A DNA stretch of 64,000 bases from Armillaria gallica (Eukaryota > Basidiomycota > Agaricomycetes > Agaricales > Physalacriaceae): positions 4,774,001 through 4,838,000 of the forward strand of contig JBANDB010000002.1 of assembly GCA_037576215.1 (NCBI GenBank), read 5' to 3'. Numbering within the stretch: position 1 is the stretch's first letter; every line of letters starts with the position of its first letter. This document shows, piece by piece, positions 46,077 to 57,636 of the stretch. The translations under genes and the position numbers were made by a program. The notes below the pieces were generated by a model. It ran no database searches, was not told the origin of the DNA, and was given only the letters and a program-made list of their open reading frames with translations.

Positions 46077-48008
46077 CTATTGCTGTCGAAGCTTCTTATT
46101 CGTCATTGAGCTTGACATCACTGCATCTCGTTTTCTCTTCGGGTTCTCGAAGTGAACGGCTTGCATCGCCTGCAGGGCACCGTGCAGAATTCTCTTCTCT
46201 CCCAACCTGACGATGGTCGCGTTTCGTAGATTTAGGGAAAGGTCCCCCAAAAGAGCTATCTCGTCATCCTGTTCAACACAAACGTCAGGATCAATGGCAA
46301 TATATGAAACAGGATTGAACAGAATGACATCCAGCTAGATCGCGTTAGACAAATCACCTGGAGACTTGTGGGGTATTGCTGTAATCGTTGGTCCAGTACA
46401 TCTTTGATGATGTCTACCGTAGCTGAGTCTAATTTGGGTTTTGGCGGTTTGCCCTTGCCCCGCACCTTTCGCCACTCGTCCGAAGAGAATGCCAAAAGCT
46501 TGATCAATGAGATCAAAGCCGGCGGTATCTCGAGGTCCGCCTCTATAACGATTATACTGTCCGAGTCGAAGAATTGAGAGGTGTGAACAATCGAAAAGGT
46601 GTGAGAAAGTGTACTTACTCATCACCGCCCTCTTCCAACCACCATTCTATTCGTTCGTCCGAGACAACGGACGAATGATCGCATCGCTTCGACACGACGG
46701 CCACTACCAGGTCCGCTCGAACTTCGACGATGTCGCCCGGATTGCCCTGTCCCCCTGTCGATAAAGGGAGCAAGTCCACATGTCCATAACGACGAAGTAA
46801 TTCCGCGTTTGGTAAATCACCATAAGTGTTCCACTGACATACACACACGTCAAGAACCCAAATTCTGGGAACTGTAGAAAAAACTCACGATCTGTTCTCC
46901 CTTCATTATGCACTTCGTGGCAACCATTTTGAGCTCATTTTCTTCATAAAATAATTTGGCCTGTAATCTGTGTAAATCCGTGACAGAACAGCTGATAAGG
47001 GGACTTACGTTCTCTGCTTCGTATCTCGCATTCAAGAGATCAGCTACAGGAACCATGGAGATATCAGACGCGTCTTCTTCCTCCTCCTCTTCTTCTTCAT
47101 CGCCCTCCGCCACCTCCTCCCCATGTGCCCTTTCCGGTGAATCACTGTTGGCCGACGTTAGCGGAACCGGGTCGTCAACGTCCATGGAGTTGGTTTGCGC
47201 AGCGAGCTCGTCATCCTCAACCTCATCTTCCCATTTTTCGACATTGAAACTCCTTGACAAAATTCGGCTGCCCATAACATGATACTGATGTAAGGAATAG
47301 TGCACAGGAATGAACTCTGGTTGGAATAAATCGGGTCGATTCTGAGATATTATTAACAATGTATTATCCGAAAGAGCAAACACCAACCTGGATGGCAGGA
47401 AGCACCTTTTCTACGTAGTCTTGCTCAGCATCGGCTTTGCCTAGTTTATCTTAAAGGGCATAATCAGAGAAGCGAATGGGAAACGAACGACTAGACGGAC
47501 CTGCCACCGAAGTTCCCTTCAGTGCATTCAAGTCCGATTCAGCCCAAAACATTGGAGTGTCGAATTCAGCGGGCAGGGTGTCTAATGGGTCATTTTTTAA
47601 GATTAAAAAAATATTATGAATGAGAGACGAACCGAGATAGGGTGCCCACTTGGATGCGTTTCCTTGGGCAGCTTCCCACATCATGCACAGAATTAATCCA
47701 GACCAACCTCGGTCCAATTGCCTGCTTTTCCATTCATCCTGCCCAAAATGTTCAGGCAGGAGTGATGTTCGTGTTGATACCACTAGCGATCTCGGTATTG
47801 TGAACAATGTATGACCTTCCTGCATAGAAAAAATAAGCCAAGAGCTATTATGCAAGGCGATACTCCATACTGGGATATCTTGCAGCGCTATGGCTCCGCG
47901 CCCTCCTTCAGAAGAAGGAAATACGTGAAATCCGACATGTTGTGTGTCGATGTACCCATTATTGTGTTCGAACCACGAAATGAACGCGTCCAAGTTGGGC
48001 GTCGACAT
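46077..48008 (-). CDS. RKM4: SET-domain lysine methyltransferase (Rkm4 / SETD6 type)
   Basis: In yeast Rkm4 methylates ribosomal protein Rpl42; SETD6 is the animal counterpart. The start MSTPNLDAFISWFEHNNGYI leads into the split SET domain: VFPSSEGGRGAIALQDIPEG, LFTIPRSLVVSTRTSLLP, LILCMMWEAAQGNASKWAPY. An acidic insert (Glu-rich run at 47060-47110) and VPVADLLNARYEAEN follow, then KGEQIWNTYGDLPNAELLRR with YGHVD, which form the S-adenosylmethionine site and Tyr. The C-terminal Rubisco-substrate-binding-like helical part (EWWLEEGGD, LISLIKLLAFSSDEW, ATVDIIKDVLDQRLQQYPT, LRNATIVRLGEKRILHGAL) ends with a basic NPKRKRD patch, TAG at 46077. About seven introns. The catalytic motifs are intact. 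It is divergent from the CRAL-TRIO gene with about 150 bp between. Confidence 0.9.
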
Positions 48009-48159
48009 CGAAAATGGAGGATTACGTCATCTCAATCACATGCAAATTATGGTTAATACCAAGTTACCCTGGAAATTGTCTGCTCTGCTGTCGCCGTCAC
48101 TGACAACGGGCTCCTAAATATTTCGCGACCGCGGCTGCTAAGATCTGCTTGGAAATGTC
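48009..48159. promoter_or_regulatory. Short bidirectional promoter of RKM4 and the CRAL-TRIO gene
   Basis: 151 bp between divergent starts. No TATA box; no other gene fits here. Confidence 0.5.
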
Positions 48160-49647
48160 ATGGATATCCATGCTTTACTCAAGGTCAACTGCGACAAGCT
48201 CCTGGAACAGTATCACGCCAATTTGCGTGATGTCCGCGCTCTGCAGGAGACGTTGATCAACGATATACTGCCTTCCGTGTCCGATGAACTCCACCTAGGC
48301 GACTCGGAAACTAATTGGGCGAAGGAGTGGCTAAACGATACCTGTCAGTCAAATTGGTTCCGCACATTTAAAACGATGATAATACTGATATCACTCCTAG
48401 TTTCTATCTTCCATCTATTCAGAGTAAGAATATCAGTTAATTTCCAGAACACGTACACTCGGAGCTGACAACTTACTAGAGAAACAACTATACGAAAGCC
48501 TTCGCGCTAGAAGCCGTTCGCAAAAACCTTGTATGGCGGTTGGACCATGTTTGGCCACCGGATCCAGATATATCGACACGAATCGCTGCCAGCGTCCACT
48601 TTCTTCCAGACGATGTCACAGACCCTCTGGGAAGACCTATCATCGTCCTGAAATTCGCGCCGTTCAATTGCTGCTCGGACGAATACAAAGGGGTCGTCTA
48701 CCGCGCGCTAGAGTGTCTTCGATGTCACTTGCAAGAAGTCAACAGAAACGAAGTAGAAGGGCGGCCTGCTCTGCAATACGTCCTCCTTCTTGACCTCAAG
48801 GGCATTTCAATGCAAAGCATCGTGGGCATTTCGAACCTGCCGTGAGTCCGTGACGCAAGGTTTAACAACCCGTGTAGAGCTTTGACCTCGTTTCTTGGCT
48901 CTTATCCGACGTCATACCACGGTTCCCGGGAATGCTGTCAGCAGGTACCGCAACCGAAACGTTCTTACGACCCGGTGATTAACATCGTTTATAGTTTTCA
49001 TGATAAACTTCTCATGGACTCACTCGGGCATCTGGAGCATAGCAAAGTTAGTAGCAAACAAAGTTTACAACTTCCATACACTTCAACTCACAACTTACAC
49101 AGACGCCTTCTCCCGGCTAATGCACTTTCTCGAGTCTTTTTCCCTAAGCAGGAAGAGCTTATCAGCTACTTCACACCATCGGCTTTACCACAAGGCATTT
49201 CATACGGCTAATATGTCTCTCGCACACGAGCTAACCGCTTTGATAGATTATGGCGGAGTCTTGGAGCCTTTATCGACTATCTGTGATTCTTCACAAGGAA
49301 GACAAATATCCCCTTCGTCTCAGTCAGCATCTACCCCGGAAACCACGTATTTATCTCCTATACCCGGTCCATCATCCCTTTCCCCGACGTCCATGATTAA
49401 CCCTTTCTTTGGCTATCCAGTGTCCGTGACCGGGACATCTGCATCCTTGCACTATGGGCGCCGCCGTAAGCGAGATCTGGCAAAGACCTTGATGTTGCTG
49501 TTATGGCTCCGATGGCGACGGCGAATCATGGCTTGTTTTTGGCTGGGGATGTTCGCATTAGCGGTGAGGTTATGGTCTCGCCGATGGCTATTGCGTTCCC
49601 CCAAGGGTCTCGCTCTATTGCAGGCGTTCTGGTCCTCATGCAGTTAG
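48160..49647 (+). CDS. CRAL-TRIO (Sec14-like) lipid-binding protein with C-terminal membrane segment
   Basis: The start MDIHALLKVNCDKLLEQYHA opens a helical N-terminal region, joined by introns to the lipid-binding fold: YTKAFALEAVRKNLVWRLDH, PLGRPIIVLKFAPFNC, YVLLLDLKGISMQSI, SFDLVSWLLSDVIPRFPGML, VFMINFSWTHSGIWSIAK, ALSRVFFPKQEELISYFTPS and DYGGVLEPLSTICDS. This is the full CRAL-TRIO domain ending in the conserved YGG. A Ser/Pro-rich linker and a hydrophobic, Arg/Trp-rich end (LMLLLWLRWRRRIMACFWLG) follow, which is a probable membrane anchor; stop at 49647. Such anchored Sec14 proteins move phospholipids at ER contact sites in other organisms; the ligand here is unknown. It is convergent with PPG1. 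Confidence 0.87.
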
Positions 49648-49903
49648 TAACCGCCATAGACAATCTTGGCACGCCAAAAATTCATCCTGCCATCATCTAA
49701 TTTCGTCTTTATTCCGTATGACTCCGCATTGAAACTTGGGCAATCAACGTCGGGCAAGCAATTAGAGAGTTATATTCGTTATATTCGTAAGGCCCCATTC
49801 ACCGACCCCGAGTGTCAGTGGTACGTACAACTCGTATCGTCAGATCCGTAGACTACAGAAAAGCGCAATGTATGGTACCGCGTGGGTGGTGCCGGATGGG
49901 CGT
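49648..49903. other. Convergent intergenic region
   Basis: 3' flanks of the CRAL-TRIO gene and PPG1; no gene recognised. Confidence 0.5.
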
Positions 49904-51241
49904 TTACAAAAAATACTCCGGAGGCTTGGGTGGTACAAAAATAAAATCAGTTTCCGAGATGACAGACAGACATGAGGATGGATTCACGTACTTTACCTCC
50001 TGCATTCTGAGCTGCCTGCTGACTCGGTCCGTCTCGTTCGTTCTCGGGTGCGGCTTCGAACACGTTAAAATACATGGACTCCCCCGGCCCGACTTCCAAT
50101 ATACTTGCCGAATTCCCACATCGGTAGCAGTAATTAGGCGCGGACCATACCGTCGATAGATGCTTATCGAAAAGTGAGGAATAGCCCTCCATACATAACT
50201 GGTGGGCTCGGAGGATATGCGACATGTTGTTGATCTCAAGAAACTTGTGGACGACGCCGGATCCAAACGTGTATCCAGCCCCTCTAACGGCCCTTGATTG
50301 AGATATTGGCAGAGACAGAAGCATGTTACGCACCTTGGGGAGATGGCAAAATCCTCTTTCTCAGGATCGGGATCTGACCAGACGAGGTCGGCCATAGGAC
50401 CTTCATGGGGTATCTCTATTGCGAAGTGTTAGTATACGAATTAGGTGCCGAAGGCTAGCCGCGCACCTCGAAAACGGTCATAGACTTTGATTTGATCTAT
50501 TGAATGTATGGAGGGCGATAGACCTGGAAAAATAGAATTAGCCCATCCCGTCCATGTGAAACGCTTAATGGATGATGAGAGGTTTCTCACCGCCGTGTAC
50601 ACAGAATATCCGGTCGTCAATAACCACGGACAGTGTCAGAAAGTCGAACATGTCTGTGAAGTATGTCCAGACATGCGAATTGCCGTACTTCCGAAGGCAT
50701 TCAGCATAGAATCCGTACGTCTGGGAGACAGCTGTGAGAAGAGCGCTTAAAAAAGTCAACAAGGCCACCGACTTGAGTGACAGCGCGTGATTCATGGTTT
50801 CCTCTTATTAACTGGACTCGATCGGGGTACCGCAGCTTCAAGCACGTCAATAGAGAAATTGTTTCGACACTGAACAGTCCCCGGTCGACGTAGTCGCCTA
50901 GAAGAGATGTGAACGGTGACGCAGGTCAGTATGCGATGCAAAACGCACCAAGGAAGAGATAATTTGTGTTGGGCGCATATCCACCTATCCGGAATATTTC
51001 TACCAGGTCATAGAACTGACTTGCATAACCGATCAAAGGGTGCAATTTGGCAAAGATGATACACAGTGACTCACCCGTGGATATCCCCCACTACAGTTAC
51101 CGGTGCACTGACATGTACTACATTGGATTCCCGCATCAGGACCTCCTTCGTTTTCTCACATATTTCTCTCAGCAGCGCCTCGTGCAGGGGCTGTTTTCGC
51201 AGCAGCTGTTCTATGCACGCATCCAGGTCAAAGGGTGCCAT
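49904..51241 (-). CDS. PPG1: PP2A-family Ser/Thr protein phosphatase catalytic subunit, Ppg1 type
   Basis: A catalytic subunit used in fungal STRIPAK-type complexes that control hyphal fusion and development. It starts [20 protein letters not shown] and contains all phosphatase motifs: [83 protein letters not shown] and [14 protein letters not shown], so metal and catalytic residues are complete. The end is PPEYFL, the PP2A C-terminus that is carboxymethylated; a 67 nt intron (gtacgtg...cccaag) joins it in frame after NAGGK. The [16 protein letters not shown] stretch and the [10 protein letters not shown] loop are those of Ppg1 rather than PP4 or PP6. At least seven introns. Intact. Confidence 0.94.
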
Positions 51242-52939
51242 GAAATGAAATGTACATCTTCTCTCCAAAATCAGAAGATGGATGACTCCAGTATTTGTCC
51301 CTGATTGCCATCAGCCTCTCCCTTCTCCTCGAACTTCCCCACCCTGACCGACCGGTGCTAGGACGGCGTTGCAATTGACCGTTGTTCGCAGAAAAATCAA
51401 ACAGTAGGTTCGAGTCTTCAAGGGATGCCTTGGCATGGCTTCAAATTCCTTTCCGTCTTTTTTTGCTTCGACGTGCTCCCGAAATACGGTATGGGAACTT
51501 TCCTGCGCCTCGTTGCGGGACGCAAGTAGTACTGAATTGGGTACTCTTTCCAGGAGTTGCCGGCCGAGCTCATGGGGAAATTCTATCCTGCTACCTGCCA
51601 TTTCCTGGAGTGCTTCGATCTTTGAAGCGACTGAGAATTGATCGCGATTTTTTCGGGTGCAATCGGCAACTTTCAGCTGCGTTATGTATGATGGCCCTTG
51701 GACTCTGAAGGAGAACCAGACTTGCATTCTCAATGCCTTTCTCACCTTTTTGTGATTTGATGAGGTAATGTCCTGTTTTCACTGTTCAATTTGTAGGACA
51801 GAGACGACAACAGGTCTTTCGGGTGTAATTAATTCTTGCCCTTGCTGTGAATCCCCGCGTCGTGACAACAGGATTCTCTGTTATTTTTATGGTACTTCAT
51901 CCGCGAAACGTTTGTTCTTCGTGGGCGGGAACAACATGAAGGCCGGATCCACGCGATTGTACCTACCCTTATGCCGGATTGTCGTCACTTGTCTTCTAAG
52001 CACTCCAAAATATCTGCACTGCATCCGAGCAAGGCTGCGCTACGAATCTTAGTGTATGTGACATCGAATCTCACATCTACGGAAGACGTCTGGCCTCACC
52101 TTCTTGTCTTCTCAGGTGCTAGTTATTTTCGGTGCAACCATGCTCTTACGGCGCGTGTTTAGTCTCATTTCGCCTCAACATACATAATCTTCCACGATAA
52201 TCGGGAGGCTCGAGCTGTGAAGCACTCTATTCTTCAGGGTTCGTAAATATTTTCAACTCAGATCCTTCTCATTTTATGTCTTTGTATCCACCGCAGGCCA
52301 TCATTCGGCCATCTATGCATCGGCGAGTGCGTTAAGCACCCTCATTTGTCTATTATGGGAATGGGGTACTCATCCGCTTCCTCGGTGCCTGTTCCCACAG
52401 CCGTCATACCATCTTACTGCCAAGGCAAATGACAACAGGGTAGACCTTTATCTGTGTTATAATCGACAGTGTACGGGAACTACTATATCGGCTATCAAGT
52501 GACACGTTATTGGAATTAACAAGGCACAGTTCCGAAATAGCACGTTCAGTGATTCCAAATGGGGCCATCGAGGACACTGTTTAGCTACGGATTATTGAGT
52601 ATATCCCTTGTATACTATCTTATGCCAGATTTCAGGCGATATTCTTTTTCTAACAGACATCTCGTTCACTGACCTTCTTCCTTTTTCATTTAGGGTGTCC
52701 TGGTAAGTTCCGGGTACTTGACTACCACGGATGCACGTATCCGAAATTCATCGTCTCCGTTCGGTACCATAGGTATCAACCAATTATTTGGTAACTCTAA
52801 TTCGACACAGAATCCCAAAGCGGAAATAACCCTTGCCTCCCTCCGGCCTATTAAACCTCGGTGTGTGGGATCGACCGTCCACGCTTAAGTACCTTCACGC
52901 CTCCGCCACTCACTTGCACCTGTCGTCATCATCGTCAAA
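51242..52939. other. 1.7 kb intergenic region between PPG1 and the C2H2 gene
   Basis: Divergent promoters of PPG1 (-) and the zinc-finger gene (+). Frames at 51311-51745 (minus), 51382-51708 and 51768-52052 (plus) overlap, begin mostly at non-ATG codons and have no family signature. The 52800-52939 part is C/T-rich leader. Confidence 0.45.
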
Positions 52940-53821
52940 ATGTACAGCCAACCGCGTACGCAGTCTTCAGACACCCGCTATACGCTCAACGGCTATTCCT
53001 CCGCTGACCACGAGGTTGCCGTTGACAGCAATGCCGCCTATTCTATGAACGGCTCCTACTACGACCAGCAGAACGGCGTTGGCCAGTATTCTGCCGCGTC
53101 CTCGGTCCCCCTGGGTATGTTTCTCATTGCTCTGTGGTCGCCGCGTCGCCAATGCCTTTGCAGATAGCCAGGAGCCGTATATGTCATCCGGGGTGATGTC
53201 CGGACATCGCTATGCGCGTGATACGTCGTACTCCCCCACAACGGGCGGGTACATGTCGCAAGAATACGATGGCGCGACGAACTACAACTATTCCCAGCAG
53301 TCGCTTCCCCCATCCTCACAGTTCATCCCGACGCCCTCTGAAATGGCTCACTATTCGCAACCCGGGAGCCCCACCCAGCCCCGAAGCCCCGACAGCATGT
53401 ATTCCAGCGCCCCCTACTCGCGACACGCCCATTACCAGTCTCGCGCCCCCACCAATCCCAGTCGGTCCCGTTCCGGCTCCAACTCCCTCGCCCACTACCG
53501 TCACGGTCACCACAGCCCCAACCTCTCTCCTCATGTACCGCACCGGACACCCGCCGCTGCCGCGGGGATCGTGGCTCCCGAGCGTTTCGTCTGCCAGATT
53601 TGCAAAAAATCTTTCTCCCGGTCGCATGACAGGAAGAGGCACCATGTCGGACAGCACCTTGATTCTCATGCCCGGCCAGTCTGTCCCAACTGCCACAAAG
53701 ATTTCAGTCGGTATGTGTGGTGATTAGGCTGTCTTAACTTTGCATCTCATCGACCCTTCACAGACCCGACTCGTTGAAAAGACACAGAGACAATGGTTGT
53801 GACGAGTCTGTCACTTCATGA
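52940..53821 (+). CDS. C2H2 zinc-finger transcription regulator
   Basis: It starts MYSQPRTQSSDTRYTLNGYS with a Ser/Tyr/Gln-rich disordered N-terminus that continues after a first intron (about 53115-53164): EPYMSSGVMSGHRYARDTSY, SQFIPTPSEMAHYSQPGSPT. Two adjacent C2H2 fingers are at the end: VCQICKKSFSRSHDRKRHHVGQH and, after a linker, VCPNCHKDFSRPDSLKRHRDNGC, in which the final ligand is a Cys (C2HC form). The last intron splits the second finger (donor gtatgtgt after AGTCG). The protein ends CDESVTS and TGA at 53821, about 245 aa. This resembles small agaricomycete C2H2 regulators linked to fruiting and light response; the target is unknown. Confidence 0.88.
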
Positions 53822-54903
53822 TGATCATGTTCTGGGCTCCGTGTTGTTGTACTTTTTCTTGCATCACGTCGATTTCTGCGAACTCGACCGTGTCTCCCTT
53901 CTCTACTTACTATATCGTACTTACTCCTTTTACTTACACGTATCTTTAGACCTATCGCGGAGTTGGAAATTGTTGTCATATATCGCATTTGCTTTCCGTC
54001 ATTGAAATCACAAATACATTATACAAGGTTTCAATGGAGTCAGATCCGAAAACGTGTTGTTACTTAGGACATCCACTTTTGCATTCCACACTGATCCCCG
54101 TGTATACTCCCTTGGCGTATGATCAATGATGTATTGCTTCGAGGGAGAGCGTTGTCATTCTCCAATTTACCTCTTAGTACGGTGCCGATTTTGGGTTGAC
54201 TTCTCCTCCGATCGCATCAAACACGTTCACAATTTTGTCGATACAAGCGATCCTCTGCCAGGGTTGGGGGGCAGAACTCACTTCACTGGTCAATCTGTCA
54301 AGAGGTGCAGGCAAGAAAAGTCGACGTATAGCCGCAATTACTGTTGACGCATTGACGCGCCTTAAGAACACATGGAGGTATAACGAAAATATAGGGACTT
54401 AGGCGCCCGCAACACTTCGTGCCATTCGATGAGATCCTTCCTACGGAAATACAGGGCCACGGGTTTTTCTAGGCACGCAAAATCAAATGATCTACACAAG
54501 CACTAAGTTTTGGTAGCACAGTCTGCCGCCTGTTAGCGTTGGCAGGAGAAGGAAAGTAAGTTTCCGTGGATCAGGGCGAGGAGATGGCCGATGTCAAACC
54601 GAGAGGTATGTTTTCCCGACAATACGGATTCGATGACTATTGGACAATGGCCGTCGCCCTGGGATTCGCTGGTCCCTCGAGAACCTGGACAATGAAACCA
54701 TATGAAACCTTGTACGAGGCGAGAAGGGTAGGTCGGAGATGGTTAACGTTGTGACGCGCCGTGATTCTTTGGCCTTGAACACGGGAACACCATTTGATTT
54801 GGTGAGCTGATGGAATCTGAAATGCAAGTAAAGTTCGAACATGAATGTTAAGTCGTTATTTCCAACGCGGTTACATACCCGCTTCCTCGGCTAGTGGTGG
54901 ATC
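53822..54903. other. Convergent intergenic region
   Basis: Between the C2H2 gene (+) and CWC24 (-). Plus-strand frames around 54126-54402 and 54566-54754 were inspected; none has a domain or good start context. Confidence 0.45.
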
Positions 54904-56035
54904 TCAAGCCTCGTCGGAGTCCTCATCGGAATCACTATTAGATCTATCATGACCTTTCTTATTCCCGCTCTCGTCACCTAGTCCCTCAATTTCAACAGCT
55001 TCGCCTTCATCATTCTCGCCGTCAGATTGATCCCCCTTCTCCTGCCTTTTCTTGTTCATCTTCGCTATGACCTTATCTGCTCGGTTAAACATTCCACCTG
55101 TAGGTGCACCGCATGCGGCACACTTGGGAGTCTTTGCGAAACGTTTGATCGCACAGGCCGAACAGAAGTAGTGTCCGCAACGAGTAACTATAGGATCTGT
55201 GTAATGTTTCCGGCAAATTAAGCAGGCGAAAGGGACATCTTCATCATCCGAATCGGATCCAGAGGAGTCGTCCTCGACTTGCTTTTTGGGATTTTCGGCC
55301 AATTGGTCCAGCTGCCAGCCAGCGAGATCTGTGAAAAAATAAATGTAAAAAACGTGTCAAGTCAGTTCACAATTACGGGAGACTTACAGGTGCCGCGATC
55401 GTGGAGGAACTTGCAAGTATCGCCGAAACCACAGTAACCAGTTTCTGTCCACTAACGTTAGTATTGTGCAAGATCGAGACAATTTATTTTGCAAACGCAC
55501 CTTTGTAATCTTTGCACACATCCGGCTGATAGTCCACGATTGTAACCGTCCGAATTGTGTTTGTGCTGCGCTGGGGTCCAACCCTCATGGCTTTGGGTAT
55601 CTCTTTGTTCTTCTTCAGGTGACTCTTGTACGCACTTTGCCCCCGATACTGTCCGTCATCTGGCATCTCGTCGTCGCTCCCAGCCGCTGCTTTTTCTCTT
55701 ATCCGCCTCTTCTCCTCCAGCTCCTCCAGTTCATCTCCAGCTATGATGTCCAGCGCAGCATTGACGTGAGAGCCCGACGACGACCACTTGACATCAGGGC
55801 CTTCTCTTTCTGGTGCGTCCAAGTCATCGTCTCTGTCCGATATTTTGCGTTTCGTTCCTGCACTGAGAAGGTTCGATGCCGCCTTTTTGCTTGGTAATAC
55901 CACTTGGGATTTCGCCGATGACGATGCCTCTGTGTGCGCGACAGAAGGAGATGCAGAGCGTTTACGCGCTGCTGTCGGTCGAGCCTTGCCTTTCTTCTTG
56001 AAGAAGGGGACCGTCGGTGTCTCTGTCGATGCCAT
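54904..56035 (-). CDS. CWC24: Pre-mRNA splicing factor Cwc24 (RNF113-like, CCCH + RING)
   Basis: A component of the activated spliceosome (B-act complex) that guards the 5' splice site. The preferred start at 56035 gives MASTETPTVPFFKKKGKARP, matching the FxKK start of the family; the frame stays open to another ATG at 56215 (MDGPDNGRRDGRKGRRR), which would add 60 basic residues. A disordered Lys/Ser/Glu-rich region is followed by YRGQSAYKSHLKKNKEI, then VDYQPDVCKDYK|ETGYCGFGDTCKFLHDRGT, a CCCH finger (C-x8-C-x5-C-x3-H) split by an intron. A RING finger comes next (PFACLICRKHYTDPIVTRCG, HYFCSACAIKRFAKTPKCAA, C), then an acidic Ser/Asp tail (SNSDSDEDSDEA), TGA at 54904. Architecture and spacing fit RNF113/Cwc24. 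Confidence 0.93.
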
Positions 56036-57636
56036 GGTGGTTCTTAATAGACCAACACTGGAACTTTCTCGCGGCGGTGGCGGCGGATTCTGTGGCTGTG
56101 TAAGCGGTGCACCGATTTTGGCTCTGCTTGACAAAGCGCTCTTTCGCTGACTAATGATCGACGTTCGCCGTCGGCCCTTCCTTCCGTCCCTCCTTCCATT
56201 ATCAGGTCCGTCCATCGCTATGTTGCAGCCTTCTCGAACACGACAGTAATATATCTCTGCATATTTTTAGGGTCAGTTGGTATTCTCAGTGTCGCCTGTA
56301 GGCTGCAGGGCTGCCAGATTTCTTGTTAGAGTTTGTCTGATGGCAGGCTTCGAATTCTTTGACGAATTCCAGAGCACCTCTCTTCGGAAAGTACAATTGG
56401 TGGTGCTTCATCCTGACACTCATATATAAACAGCTGTATACGTAGCAACCTTGAGACTTTGGGTTGACAACGAGCGACAGAGAAACCTGACTTCTTGCTG
56501 CTTTCTCATTCTCGACCGCTCTGCGACTTCAAATTCAATCAGAGTTCCTGTGCTACGTAGTCTCTGATCTCCATTTTAGTCCTAGATGTGCTTCTATAAC
56601 AGCATTCCCCCCTTTTCGGCGGTATATGGGCGATAACCTCGGGCACACTTTTAAATCCCCAACCTTTTTGCTTCCACACGTCTGTAATCCTAGGCGCTAC
56701 AGGCATACGTGGTTTCCGCTCGCCGTGGGGAGCATCCTTGTCCCGATCGGCTCATTGTCCATTCCTCTCTCCATAATGATGTACATCCGCTCCATCGATT
56801 GTTTCACCGACCGGACACCGACCGAGTCTGTGACTGAGCGATGCGACGCATACGCTGTGCTCTAACGCGTTCCCCGCGGCCTTGGTGATCTTTGTTACTC
56901 ATGCTCCAAGATACGGTCGAGACTAAACGTGCCGTCTACGTCGTAACTTTAATAAAGCTAGCGCTTACAGATAACAGTCTATTCGTGCCGCGTGATAGGT
57001 TCGCTCTTCGATAGTCTTCGATTACTCAGTACTGACGACGTGGATAATTATGTACAGGTCGACGCTGATTCGGACGACTGGAATGGATTTACCACCGAGT
57101 GCACCCGTGCATGAGGAGTGGGGTGGGTCACGAGCTGTATTGCGCCATCGGAAGAACCACAGAGGCATATGCCATTGGACGCAGACCTCTTGCGATGCGC
57201 ATGCCGCATTGATAACAATTTTCTTGGTCCGTTTCATTTGCTCTGAGATTGTTCTTTCTTTTATTTTTCCAGTCGACTGCGTCGTAGACTGGCTAAGAAA
57301 ATGAATAAAACATGTTTTAGACTTAGGGGTTTTCGACTGAATTAATAGGGCCGGCATGCTCGGCACGTGTGCCTCGGTCCGTCCTCCTTCCCACTTCCGC
57401 CTGAATTCCGCATGAGAGCAGATGGGAATTGTCGGATTAGGGCTGATTTGTAAGATTTTGATGAGCGGATTTGATTTCCGGCCCCTTGCTTTGCCAGGGC
57501 CCAAGCATTCTTCCCTTCCCTTGCTCCCAGCACTCATCCCCCCCAAGACAGCGACGACGAACGGCGCCAACGAGGACCGAGCGGTTCCACTTTCTTGTAC
57601 ATATTTATCGCTCTCGGTTGCCTATTTCACTCGGAG
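56036..57636. other. Divergent promoter region of CWC24 and the bZIP gene, with upstream ATGs
   Basis: 1.6 kb without a gene. The 340 nt before the bZIP start hold four upstream ATG codons: 57301 (15 codons), 57356 (20 codons), 57412 (14 codons) and 57422 (a frame running to 57664, past the bZIP ATG). A CACGTG lies at 57364-57369. Whether these are in the transcript is not known from sequence. Confidence 0.5.

Noticed and set aside
46956..47282. Plus-strand Ser-rich frame
   Set aside because: Antisense of the Glu/Asp-rich insert of the SET methyltransferase gene; poly-Ser is the shadow of poly-Glu codons.
51408..51421. ggttcgagtct, similar to a tRNA B box
   Set aside because: No A box at the right distance and no cloverleaf can be formed, so not a tRNA.
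51768..52052. ATG-started frame with CxxCxxC-like start (MSCFHCSICRTE) and CPCC
   Set aside because: Cys spacing fits no zinc finger, the frame contains a likely splice acceptor, and nothing after the first 30 residues looks like protein.
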